Assembly (NCBI RefSeq): GCF_000421345.1
Contig: NZ_ATWV01000021.1
Span: 1-33,326 of the forward strand
Length of the DNA stretch: 33,326 nt
Direction: 5' to 3'
DNA from: Treponema bryantii NK4A124
GTDB lineage: Bacteria > Spirochaetota > Spirochaetia > Treponematales > Treponemataceae
Position 1 is the first letter of the stretch, and every line of letters begins with the position of its first letter. The notes beneath the pieces are model-generated. The model saw nothing but the letters and a program-made list of their open reading frames with translations. It ran no database searches and was not told where the DNA came from. Position numbers and translations under genes: made by a program. Below, in pieces: positions 23,791-31,529 of the stretch.

Positions 23791-24615
23791 TTAATTTGTT
23801 TTTTCCGTGTCCGGAATCATCAGCTTTGGAAACATTTCGGCATAGCGGACAGTCTTATCTTCAATCTTTACAGTTTTTGCGTAAAGGCTTAGCGCGATAT
23901 CTTTCCCCTCAAACTGAATTGGCTGTCCATTCATAGCAAGAATTTTCTCTTTGAGCTCTTCGGCATATGACTGATCCCTTGAGTTTGTAAGCAGAGCGAA
24001 CTCATCCCCGCCAATTCTGAATACAACATCTTCAGGACCGCACACGCTTTCCATTCGACGCAGAGCTTCTGCAATTGCAGCGTCTCCTGCCTTGCGGGAA
24101 ATCTCATTAATCGGAATAAGGTGAACAATGTCACCACATACAAACCAGCAGTCCTTGCGCGACTTAAAAAAATCATACAACTCAGAAATGTCAACAGTTC
24201 TTCTCATAATAGTTTCTCCTTCTAATTGAATGAAGCCGGTAATTTTGGGAAACAATTCCGCGGAATGTTCACGCCCCTTTTCGGTGTAGCGTTTTTTGAA
24301 ATCCGAAGGATTACAATTCCACACCTGCGAAAAAGTTCTCGTAAAGGCTTCGTGACTCGAATAGCCGAATTGAACGGCAATATCCAAGATACTTAGAGCT
24401 GGCTTTTCTATCATCAATCTTGCAGCTCTGGTCATCTTTCGGCGGATTATATAATCGTGAACCGAAAAATGAATCGTGTACTTAAAGACCTTTTCAAGCG
24501 CAGACTTAGAAGCGTAACACCCAGCAGCAATATCTTCCGTCTGAACAGCGACAGTATCTTCAAGATGTTCTTCGATGAACTCCAGCGACCGCATTAATAA
24601 ATCAAGATTAGCCAA
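23791..24615 (-). CDS. AraC-type HTH fused to GGDEF-like domain
   Basis: From TTG 24615 the protein has 274 residues. The N-terminal AraC helix-turn-helix pair covers about 1-115 (SLEFIEEHLEDTVAVQTEDI, SILDIAVQFGYSSHEAFTRTF). The C-terminal domain at about 140-274 carries FRIGGDEFALL, an intact GGDEF signature, after ISRKAGDAAIAEALRRM. The metal-binding DxxxF part of the usual cyclase is poorly kept (CGDIVHLIPIN), so it may be a c-di-GMP or nucleotide sensor, or a degenerate cyclase. AGGAG five bases before the TTG supports this start; the longer frame to 24711 adds 32 unlikely residues. It faces away from the next GNAT gene. Confidence 0.78.
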   Translation of the reverse strand: MANLDLLMRSLEFIEEHLEDTVAVQTEDIAAGCYASKSALEKVFKYTIHFSVHDYIIRRKMTRAARLMIEKPALSILDIAVQFGYSSHEAFTRTFSQVWNCNPSDFKKRYTEKGREHSAELFPKITGFIQLEGETIMRRTVDISELYDFFKSRKDCWFVCGDIVHLIPINEISRKAGDAAIAEALRRMESVCGPEDVVFRIGGDEFALLTNSRDQSYAEELKEKILAMNGQPIQFEGKDIALSLYAKTVKIEDKTVRYAEMFPKLMIPDTEKTN

Positions 24616-24717
24616 AGCAACTCCTGTGAGCCCCACGGACTCAGTCGTAGGAAAGCACGCGCGCCATACTTTCTTACAATTATGAGAATACAACAATAGT
24701 GTAACATGCATTTGATT

Positions 24718-24765
24718 TTTTGAGTAAAAATATATTTATGTAAAAACTAGTTATCTTACTCAAAA
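24718..24765. promoter_or_regulatory. Inverted repeat between divergent genes
   Basis: TTTTGAGTAA (24718-24727) and TTACTCAAAA (24756-24765) are perfect 10-bp arms with 28 bases between them, in the gap between the AraC-GGDEF gene and a divergent GNAT gene. The repeat is flanked by two direct copies of GTAACAT. It could be an operator for either gene. Confidence 0.5.
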
Positions 24766-24831
24766 TGCTGTAACATTTAGGTACAACAAGTTTTCTCAAA
24801 AAGAATCACCTATTACAAAACCGAGGCAAAA

Positions 24832-25281
24832 ATGGAACTCAGAGAATTAAACGAAAAGGATCTTGAATCCCTCATTAAATTATACGAACAGTTAGATGGC
24901 GCTAACGGGGACTTTACAACAGAAGATGCCCGCAAAATCTGGAAAGATGAAATTGAAGGGAACAAGAAAATTAAATATTTCGGTGCCGTTGAAAATGGAA
25001 AAGTTATCTCAACCTGCTATTGTCTGATAATTCCAAATCTTACCCGCTTAGGCTCTTCCATTGCCTTTGTAGAAAATGTTGTCACCGACAAGGAATATCG
25101 CAGACAGGGACTTGGCCGCAAAGTCATGGAAAAAGCAATTGACTTTGCCCGCGAAAACAACTGTTACAAAGTGATTTTGCAAAGCGCCAGCTTTAGAAAA
25201 GAAGCCCATCAGTTTTACAAAAATCTTGGCTTTGATGGCGAATCAAAAAAGGCTTTTATCCTGAAGCTTAAAGATTATTAA
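24832..25281 (+). CDS. GNAT family N-acetyltransferase
   Basis: The 149-residue protein has VENVVTDKEYRRQGLGRKV (about 82-100) as motif A, with RRQGLG, and KEAHQFYKNLGFDGESKKAF as motif B. It is complete and solitary, preceded by CCGAGGC as ribosome site and divergent from the AraC-GGDEF gene, which may control it. The acceptor is unknown. Confidence 0.88.
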   Translation: MELRELNEKDLESLIKLYEQLDGANGDFTTEDARKIWKDEIEGNKKIKYFGAVENGKVISTCYCLIIPNLTRLGSSIAFVENVVTDKEYRRQGLGRKVMEKAIDFARENNCYKVILQSASFRKEAHQFYKNLGFDGESKKAFILKLKDY

Positions 25282-25348
25282 TTAAACCGCAATTTTATCC
25301 AATTTTTTAATTCATATTTTTACTAATCTTTCTTCAAGAGGTAACAAT

Positions 25349-25738
25349 ATGAATAAAGAACTTTTTGAAAAATTTAATTTCGGTAGCCTGCGCTTACCGG
25401 AATGTCAGATTGATTTCGACAAAATCAGCTGGAACAAGCATCCGACTTTTGAAGGTGTTGAACTTAAGCACATCATCACTTCAAAGGATACTGGCGGGAA
25501 CTTCAGTTATCACCTTGTTAGAATTGCGCCTGGTAAAAGTATTAACAATCACCTTCACGAAACTCAGCTGGAAACTCACGAGGTTATTGCAGGCAGCGGA
25601 AAATGTATTAATGCTGGAAAGAGCCTTGATTATGAACCTGGTGTAATTTCAATTATGCCTGCCAAAGTTCCACACGAAGTTAATGCAGGTCCTGATGGAC
25701 TTTATCTTTTTGCAAAGTTTTTCCCGGCTTTGTGTTAG
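25349..25738 (+). CDS. Cupin domain protein
   Basis: The 129-residue protein shows a single cupin barrel. RIAPGKSINNHLHETQLETHEVIAG corresponds to cupin motif 1, with His/His/Glu metal ligands around residues 75-86. PGVISIMPAKVPHEVNAG is motif 2 with its histidine. It could be a small sensor or an isomerase/dioxygenase-type enzyme. It converges on the AraC-cupin regulator gene with six bases between, which suggests related signals. Confidence 0.87.
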   Translation: MNKELFEKFNFGSLRLPECQIDFDKISWNKHPTFEGVELKHIITSKDTGGNFSYHLVRIAPGKSINNHLHETQLETHEVIAGSGKCINAGKSLDYEPGVISIMPAKVPHEVNAGPDGLYLFAKFFPALC

Positions 25739-25744
25739 ACGTGA

Positions 25745-26386
25745 CTAACTCATACTGTCTGACTTTGAAGCTGAGGCTTCCTTGTATTCCTTTGGAGTAA
25801 GTCCAACAATTTTTTGAAAGCATCTGTCCAGGTGACTCTGATCGCAAAAGCCAGCATCGTAAGTCACCTCGCAGACGCTTTTTTCTTTTTCAAGCAGCTT
25901 CTGCGCCTTTCGAACCTTACACTGAATCTGAAACTGATGAGGAGTCAGTCCGTACATCTTTTTGAATTTCCGAATCAAATGAAAAGGGCTGATATTTGTA
26001 TCCTTTGCCATTTCTTCAATAAGATAAAGATTTTCCGGCTGATCAAGGATTGAATCTTTGAGTTCTACAAGCAGGCCATCCGTCGCTTTCTGGCCCGCGT
26101 CTTGCACCACTTTTGTCTGCACGCGCAGACAAGTCACCAGCATCGAATATCCTTTTTCATCAACCGGTTTTATCTCATGCAAAACATCCGGCGGAATCTT
26201 AAACTCATCGCCCGCCTTATAGATTTTTGACGCACCCTCCATCACAATGCAGACCTTTCCCTCTTCAACAATTCCAAGAGTAAGATGTTCGGCATGCGTG
26301 TGAGGAGGATAAGCCTTGGTCCAGTTTTTATAATGAACACATTCTATTTCATCATTTTTTTTCTGATATGAAATATGATTAATCAA
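25745..26386 (-). CDS. AraC family regulator with N-terminal cupin sensor
   Basis: The 213-residue protein begins with a cupin/AraC-binding domain (YPPHTHAEHLTLGIVEEGKV, then IPPDVLHEIKP). It ends with the two AraC helix-turn-helix motifs (EEMAKDTNISPFHLIRKFKK and EVTYDAGFCDQSHLDRCFQK). It should sense a small ligand and activate a nearby promoter; the target is unknown. It begins 17 bp downstream of the deaminase gene on the same strand, so it may be read from the deaminase promoter. Confidence 0.88.
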   Translation of the reverse strand: MINHISYQKKNDEIECVHYKNWTKAYPPHTHAEHLTLGIVEEGKVCIVMEGASKIYKAGDEFKIPPDVLHEIKPVDEKGYSMLVTCLRVQTKVVQDAGQKATDGLLVELKDSILDQPENLYLIEEMAKDTNISPFHLIRKFKKMYGLTPHQFQIQCKVRKAQKLLEKEKSVCEVTYDAGFCDQSHLDRCFQKIVGLTPKEYKEASASKSDSMS

Positions 26387-26403
26387 AAGTATAGTCTTCC
26401 TTA

Positions 26404-26889
26404 TTAATATCCAAACTCTCCGGCGATTGATTCATCATTTTTAATCCAATCACTTACATCAATAATTCTGTATTCTGTTGCTGTATCACGAACAATAACT
26501 GTTTTTATTCCGGCATTTATAACCAGTCTTTTACACATTGAACAGCAGATAGAATTTTTGATGATTTCGTTTGTTTCAACCTCGCGGCCAGAAAGATAAA
26601 GTGTTGAATCAATCATTTTTGCACGTTCTGCGCTGATAATTGCATTGGCTTCAGCATGAACACTCCTGCACAATTCGTATCTTTCACCGCGTGGAATATT
26701 CAGTTTTTGACGCACGCAATAACCGATATCAGTACAATTCTGACGACCACGAGGAGCACCTACATAACCGGTAGAAATAATTTCATCATTTTTTACAATT
26801 ACTGCACCATAACGACGGCGTAAACAGGTACACTGATTTGAAACAACATCTGCAATATCAAGATAATAGTTGATTTTGTCTTTTCGCAT
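26404..26889 (-). CDS. dCMP/cytidine deaminase family protein
   Basis: The 161-residue protein carries the zinc site HAEANAI (H and catalytic E) around residue 75 and CCSMCKRLV (PCxxC-like) around 116, the arrangement of dCMP deaminases and ComE-type proteins. The N-terminal YGAVIVKNDEIISTGYVGAPRG is also typical. It probably deaminates dCMP for dTMP synthesis. ATG 26889 is preferred over the upstream TTG because GGAG sits six bases before it. A good promoter lies at 26925-26952. Confidence 0.88.
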   Translation of the reverse strand: MRKDKINYYLDIADVVSNQCTCLRRRYGAVIVKNDEIISTGYVGAPRGRQNCTDIGYCVRQKLNIPRGERYELCRSVHAEANAIISAERAKMIDSTLYLSGREVETNEIIKNSICCSMCKRLVINAGIKTVIVRDTATEYRIIDVSDWIKNDESIAGEFGY

Positions 26890-26924
26890 GATTCGCTCCA
26901 ATTTTTTAATAAGTTGATTTTTAA

Positions 26925-26952
26925 ATTATACTTTATGAATTAAAAGTTGTAA
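26925..26952 (-). promoter_or_regulatory. Promoter of the deaminase gene
   Basis: On the minus strand TTACAA (26952-26947), 16 bases, then TATAAT (26930-26925) form a good sigma-70-type promoter. It lies about 35 bases upstream of the deaminase ATG, in the short gap after the radical SAM gene. Confidence 0.6.
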
Positions 26953-26985
26953 TCAAAATAATTTATAAATATGCTATCTTGTTTG

Positions 26986-27834
26986 TCATATATTCCCCGG
27001 AAAAACAAACTCAAGATTTTCTTTGGCGACTTCTACAAGGCGCAGGATTGTGTCGATTGGGGTAGGAGCTCGGTCTGTAAGTTTGAAGGCTGGGAAAAAT
27101 CTTGTGATGTGAAGAGGGATTTTTTTACCTGTTTGATTTTCAAGTGCGGCAACCCAGGCAGACAATTCACGCATTTCCTGCTCACTGTCGTTTTTGCCGG
27201 GGATGATAAGAGTTGTAAGTTCAACGTGGCAGGCACCCGTAGCAGTGGTGATAAAATCTTTTACCATCTGAAAGTTTCCACCGATGAAGTTTCGATAGAA
27301 GTTATCTGTAAAAGCCTTGAGGTCAATATTCATTGCGTTAATGTATGGGAGGATTTGGGTCAGAACTTTCTGGCTTGCAGTTCCGTTTGTCACAAGAACA
27401 TTCTGCAAACCGGCTTCCCTGGCAAGCTTTGCGGTGTCACGCACAAACTCATAACCAACAAGCGGCTCGTTGTAGGTAAAGGCAAGACCAATGTTACCGC
27501 GAGGGCGAAGTTCCAGAGCAGTTTCAACAATTTCCTGGGGCTCATAAAAATCTGCCTTGTCTTTATATTCAAAAGCCTTCTGCGACCAGGAAATACTTGA
27601 GTTCTGGCAGAAAGGACAGCGCAGATTACAGCCATAAGAACCAAGCGACAAAATCATGCTGCCCGGATGAAACATTTTAAGAGGCTTTTTCTCTATAGGG
27701 TCCAGCGCAACAGAAGTTAGTCGTCCGTAGTTAGCGGCAACTATCTGACCATCACGACAGGTACGGGCACCACAAAAACCTATTTGACCTTCTTCGATTT
27801 TACATTGTCTGAAACACACATCACAAACAGGCAT
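26986..27834 (-). CDS. amrS: AmmeMemoRadiSam system radical SAM enzyme
   Basis: The 282-residue protein has the radical SAM cluster motif GCNLRCPFC (C69, C73, C76) and then the PflA-like stretches TYNEPLVGYEFVRDTA, LVTNGT and INAMNIDLKAF. The N-terminus is rich in cysteines (C4, C7, C11, C21, C26) that could hold a second metal site, as in this subfamily. It is the partner of the Memo/AMMECR1 fusion encoded 27 bp upstream; together they make the AmmeMemoRadiSam system, whose chemistry is unknown. GGAG eight bases before the ATG supports the start. Confidence 0.92.
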   Translation of the reverse strand: MPVCDVCFRQCKIEEGQIGFCGARTCRDGQIVAANYGRLTSVALDPIEKKPLKMFHPGSMILSLGSYGCNLRCPFCQNSSISWSQKAFEYKDKADFYEPQEIVETALELRPRGNIGLAFTYNEPLVGYEFVRDTAKLAREAGLQNVLVTNGTASQKVLTQILPYINAMNIDLKAFTDNFYRNFIGGNFQMVKDFITTATGACHVELTTLIIPGKNDSEQEMRELSAWVAALENQTGKKIPLHITRFFPAFKLTDRAPTPIDTILRLVEVAKENLEFVFPGNI

Positions 27835-27861
27835 TCACTTTTCTCCACGCTTTCTGCATAA

Positions 27862-29247
27862 CTAGTAATGTCGCACAACTTCAAAACGGAACAAATCGAC
27901 ATCCTCTCCGGGTGCAATTCCGCCTTTACGCTTTGCAATTGAAATCTGCTGTTCAACTGTGTCTACGCCATCCAGGTCTGGAAGCAACAGCCCCCGCTTG
28001 TAACCACTCTGCACAATCACTCCGTATTTCTTTACATCGAGCTGGGCGGGTGAAGAAATCTTTTCTGCTTCTCCAAGAACATCAACATTTATATCAAGAT
28101 ATTTTAATTCATCTTCATCAACCGGCTCAAAACGCGGGTCTTCGGAAACGGCGCTTACTGCATTGTGAATTATTTCCAGTGCAAGATTTTCTTTTGTTGG
28201 GGCAATGGTTCCAATACAGCCACGCAAGGCTCCAAACTTGTGAACAGAAACAAAGGCACCGGCACGCACCTTCAAAAGTTCCGGCGGCACCCAGGCAGGC
28301 AATTCCATCTCATGCCCGTTCCATACAAAATACTCCGCAGACTCTCTTGCAAGTCTTACCCAGGCATCGGACTTCTGGCGCTTCTGCTCAAGTTCACTTT
28401 CCACCTGCTGGAGCCGCGCTGCCAGAAAATGCCGCGACTCATCCACACCCTTCGGAACAAATGAACAGATTCCATATCCAACGCCGGTAACATCTTCATG
28501 CGAATATTGGGTTGCCTTCACCGCCTGACCATCTAGTGCGCCTGCCATAATCACAAAAGATTTATGACCGCACTCTGCTGCCTTCTGGCAAAAGTTTTCA
28601 TCAAAATCAAAAAGCTCTCCAAAGCGGCCGCCCGAGCAAACATCCATTATCCGCTTGTCATAGACCGGACCTTCCTCAGCAAAACCGTAAGGCCCATAAT
28701 CCTGAAGCTTATGCGATAAATCACCACTTGCAACATAAACAACCCTGCGCTCAAGTGACTCAACCGCGTCTTTTATCATGGTGCCATATTCATAATGCTT
28801 TAAAAGGTCGTAGCCCGAAAGTCCCGTGCGCACAAGTTTAAAGTCCTTGTATTTTTTAAGAATAAACCAGAGCGGCACCATAGTTCCGTGATCAAGTTCC
28901 GGACGTTTTTCGCCAAGAGTTCCGGCGGGGAAGCCAGTTTTATCAGCCAGCTCACACAAGGCCTTTACAAGCTCTTCATCATACTTAACATCAAACTTAA
29001 CCTGAGGCGCCCCAAAATCAGCAAAAGATCCGACCGCCTCGCTGCCCGGAGAAATATGAAAATAATCAGAATACATTACGCTGTGAGGGCTGGAGATAAT
29101 TATAGTTTCAGGCTTAAGAGCAGAAATTTCATCAGCTACTTTTTCATAAGCCTTAATCGTCTTTTCAATCTGACTTTCACTTCCGCGTCCAACGTCTGGT
29201 ACAATCATCGGCGGATGCGGAACCATAAAAGCGGCAACAATAGACAT
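27862..29247 (-). CDS. Fused Memo-like/AMMECR1 protein of the AmmeMemoRadiSam system
   Basis: The 461-residue protein joins two partners. Residues 1-~265 form a Memo/LigB extradiol-dioxygenase-like domain: VPHPPMIVPDVGRG near the start, SPHSV at about 53, DHGTMVPL at about 119, SGDLSH at about 174. Residues ~285-461 form the AMMECR1 domain, with its signature LRGCIG at 341-346. Such fusions occur in bacteria next to the radical SAM gene, as here. The pathway is unknown; roles in protein or cofactor modification have been proposed. A strong AGGAGG precedes the ATG. The exonuclease gene lies 30 bp upstream, so all three may be one operon. Confidence 0.9.
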   Translation of the reverse strand: MSIVAAFMVPHPPMIVPDVGRGSESQIEKTIKAYEKVADEISALKPETIIISSPHSVMYSDYFHISPGSEAVGSFADFGAPQVKFDVKYDEELVKALCELADKTGFPAGTLGEKRPELDHGTMVPLWFILKKYKDFKLVRTGLSGYDLLKHYEYGTMIKDAVESLERRVVYVASGDLSHKLQDYGPYGFAEEGPVYDKRIMDVCSGGRFGELFDFDENFCQKAAECGHKSFVIMAGALDGQAVKATQYSHEDVTGVGYGICSFVPKGVDESRHFLAARLQQVESELEQKRQKSDAWVRLARESAEYFVWNGHEMELPAWVPPELLKVRAGAFVSVHKFGALRGCIGTIAPTKENLALEIIHNAVSAVSEDPRFEPVDEDELKYLDINVDVLGEAEKISSPAQLDVKKYGVIVQSGYKRGLLLPDLDGVDTVEQQISIAKRKGGIAPGEDVDLFRFEVVRHY

Positions 29248-29277
29248 GTGAACCTCCTTTTTTTCGAGAGAGTAGGG

Positions 29278-30108
29278 TCAGCCTATATCAATTTCCAGTA
29301 GAATAGGAGTGTGGTCCTGGCGTGGGCCAGAATCAATCATCTCTGATTTTTTAATCTGTTCTTTGATGCGGTCGCTGACGAGGAAGTAGTCAATACGCCA
29401 GCCCGAGTTATTAATCTTGCTGGTTTTGATTCTCTGGCCCCACCAGGAATAAATATCTTTTACATCCCCATGGATGTGGCGGAAGCTGTCGGTAAAGCCT
29501 CGGGCAAGAAGCTTTGTAAAGCCTTCGCGCTCCTCATCGGTAAAACCGGCAGAAAAATGATTCGATGCCGGGTTTGCAAGGTCGATTTCTTTGTGGGCAA
29601 CGTTGAAGTCACCGCAGGCGATGACAGGCTTTTTTGCATCGAGACCAGCAAGATAATCAGCATAAAGAGCGTCCCACTTCTGTCGGTCCGCAAGGCGCTT
29701 GAGACCGTCGCCCGAGTTTGGAGTATAAACATTTACAAAATAAAAGTCGCCGAAGTCGAGAGAGAGAAGGCGGCCCTCATCATCCATAGTATCCGGAGCT
29801 CCAAGTCGTGGTACTTCGCGACTGGCCGACATGCCTTCCTTGTATAAAATCATAGTACCCGCATAACCTTTTTTGGCAGGCGGTACAGAAGAAAGCCATT
29901 CAATTTTGTAGCCGGGAAAATACTGGGACAGCAGCTCCAGGTGCTTATCCGAAGGCCCCTCCGCTGGCAGCTTAGTCTCTTGAATTGCAATAATGTCAGC
30001 ATTGTAGCTACCAAGCTTTTTCAGAACAGCCTGCGAAAGCTGCGCCCTGTCAGATGTAGAAGTCAGCGCCGCATTAATTGAATCTATGTTCCATGAAATA
30101 AAAGTCAT
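29278..30108 (-). CDS. xth: Exodeoxyribonuclease III (AP endonuclease)
   Basis: The 276-residue protein contains every landmark of the ExoIII family: FISWNIDSINA at the start, IIAIQETKLP with the metal-binding glutamate, VNVYTPNSG, CGDFNVAHKEIDL, SGWRIDYFLVS, and DHTPI with the catalytic histidine at the end. It repairs abasic sites and trims 3' ends in DNA base excision repair. AGGAGAAA directly before ATG 30108 decides the start; a longer in-frame start adds 16 residues with no support. Confidence 0.93.
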   Translation of the reverse strand: MTFISWNIDSINAALTSTSDRAQLSQAVLKKLGSYNADIIAIQETKLPAEGPSDKHLELLSQYFPGYKIEWLSSVPPAKKGYAGTMILYKEGMSASREVPRLGAPDTMDDEGRLLSLDFGDFYFVNVYTPNSGDGLKRLADRQKWDALYADYLAGLDAKKPVIACGDFNVAHKEIDLANPASNHFSAGFTDEEREGFTKLLARGFTDSFRHIHGDVKDIYSWWGQRIKTSKINNSGWRIDYFLVSDRIKEQIKKSEMIDSGPRQDHTPILLEIDIG

Positions 30109-30244
30109 TTTTTTCTCCTGTTTTCTGCCAAAAGTATACTGGATTGTGGAAAACATTTCAGCAGGTTGTGGAGGGTTGCTCGATACTCTGCATATGAGGA
30201 GGACGAATATCCTTTTGGTTCACCGTTTGGAGTGGGAAAGGCGA

Positions 30245-30509
30245 TTTTCCGACAAATGGATGGGAGAAGAAGGTTTTTGTCGGAAAAGATTGTGTTTATT
30301 TTAGGGTAGGAATAAGGGTTTTCCGACAAAAGTAATGTCTGACTAGTAATTTGTAGGAAAAAAGTTCAATTGTTTTGAGTAACAGAAGCCTATTTTCCGA
30401 CAAAATGCGAGTTTGTAAACAGGTTTGTCGGAAAAAAACTCTGCTGCTTCGAGTTTATGAAGAAAAAATTCCGACAAAACGAATGTAAACAAGATAATTT
30501 GTCGGAAAA
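30245..30509. repeat. Array of four 43-bp inverted-repeat units with exact 74-bp period (array 2)
   Basis: Left arms TTTTCCGACAAA start at 30245, 30319, 30393 and 30467 (the last with AA for the first two T). Right arms TTTGTCGGAAAA start at 30276, 30350, 30424 and 30498 (the second has TAGG for TCGG). The arm-to-arm distance is 31 bp in every unit and the period is 74 bp in every step. The 19-base interiors and 31-base spacers are unrelated, apart from TGTAAACA shared by units 3 and 4. The array lies between the exonuclease gene start and the GC-rich mosaic ahead of the VapBC-like pair. No open frame or run of T suggests genes or terminators. Confidence 0.9.
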
Positions 30510-30579
30510 TAACTAAAAATAACATGGTTTCAGATGATTTTGAAGAACTTATAAAAAGTTATTATATTATTAATGATGA

Positions 30580-30735
30580 GGGGGAAAGCCTTCCCCCTGG
30601 GTTCAGTCACGAGTCGCTACACAAGTGCAAAGCAAGCTTTGACACTTGCTCCGCTTTGTCGTGCCTTCACCACACCCCTTTCTCCTAGGGGCTCGCCGCC
30701 CCTAAAACCCGCATGGTAAATTGCTATCGCAATTT
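30580..30735. repeat. Cluster of intergenic hairpins
   Basis: Four perfect or near-perfect hairpins follow one another. These are GGGGGAA/TTCCCCC (30580-30597), a long stem CAAGTG plus CAAAGC with GCTTTG plus CACTTG (30622-30648), TAGGGGC/GCCCCTA (30686-30704) and AAATTGC/GCAATTT (30718-30735). The stretch from 30510 to 30844 has no convincing gene. The pattern resembles the GC-rich patches at 5741 and 23674 without clear sequence identity. Confidence 0.55.
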
Positions 30736-30844
30736 GCTTATTTTATCCCGCCCAGTCCACCCACTGTTCATAAAAAGAAAAAATATCCACAAAATTAGGA
30801 TTCTGTGTTATATTATAAGTATCTCAAATGACAGGAGGCAAAAT

Positions 30845-31114
30845 ATGGCAGCAATGGCATTAAGACAAAAGGCGATTAATTATATTGATACTCTAGATGA
30901 TGAACAGACTCTCAGCGTCATCATGTTTATAGAATCTATGCCTCGAAAAAATGAGCCTCTTCAGAACTCAAAAACTCCAGAACAGAGGGCAAAAGCAAAA
31001 CAGGCTTTAGATGAGCTTTTTGCAATGGGTCGTCCGGCAAAACACGAAATCAGCCTTAACGGACGAAAAGAAGCAGCTTCTGCAATGCGGAGAAAATATG
31101 AAAGTCTTAATTGA
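30845..31114 (+). CDS. Antitoxin of VapBC-like pair
   Basis: The 89-residue protein is helical and charged, with an N-terminal segment ALRQKAINYIDTLDDEQTLSV followed by a disordered, lysine-rich tail. It overlaps the PIN-domain gene by 17 bp, the usual order of antitoxin then toxin. AGGAGG eight bases before ATG 30845 selects this start over the ATG far upstream at 30713. The family is not one I can name precisely, so the role rests on context. Confidence 0.75.
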   Translation: MAAMALRQKAINYIDTLDDEQTLSVIMFIESMPRKNEPLQNSKTPEQRAKAKQALDELFAMGRPAKHEISLNGRKEAASAMRRKYESLN

Positions 31115-31523
31115 CACAAACATTCTGCTTGATGTAATCCTACTCCGAGAGCCACACTTGGAACTTTCAAGACGTGTACTACAATGTTGCCTGTCTCTTG
31201 TTGACGGTTATATTGCAGTACATACTTTCTCAAATATGTTTTACATTCTCCACGAAACAGAAGATTTTTCTATTGAAGAATGTCGTAATGTCTTTAACAA
31301 ATTCCTTTATGTTTTTGATTTAGCTTCGTTGGATAAATCAGATATGATTGCCGCTGTAAATAATGAAGCCTTTGATGATTTGGAAGATTCTATGCAGCAT
31401 CAATCTTCCATAGCTTGTGAACTTGATTATATCATTACACGAAATGTTGATGATTTTAAGGAAGGAACTGTTCCAGCTGTTACGCCAGAAGAGTTTTTGA
31501 AATTAGTTCATGCTGAAATTTAG
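31098..31523 (+). CDS. PIN-domain ribonuclease toxin (VapC-like)
   Basis: The 141-residue protein begins MKVLIDTNILLDVILLREP, with the first PIN acidic residue at D6. A central VHTFSNMFYILHE follows, then DDLEDSMQHQSS and ELDYIITRNVDDFKEG, which supply the remaining acidic residues. PIN toxins cleave RNA using metal ions. The overlapping upstream gene should encode its antitoxin. The toxin ATG follows GGAGAAA inside the antitoxin gene. Confidence 0.9.
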   Translation: MKVLIDTNILLDVILLREPHLELSRRVLQCCLSLVDGYIAVHTFSNMFYILHETEDFSIEECRNVFNKFLYVFDLASLDKSDMIAAVNNEAFDDLEDSMQHQSSIACELDYIITRNVDDFKEGTVPAVTPEEFLKLVHAEI

Positions 31524-31529
31524 GTTGTT

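Noticed and set aside
30245-30509. CRISPR array
   Set aside because: Only the 12-bp arms repeat; the centre of each unit is variable and no cas gene is present in the window.
30245-30509. TIGR-type guide array
   Set aside because: The unit spacing looks too long, no box C/D-like motifs and no Nop-domain protein gene are seen nearby.
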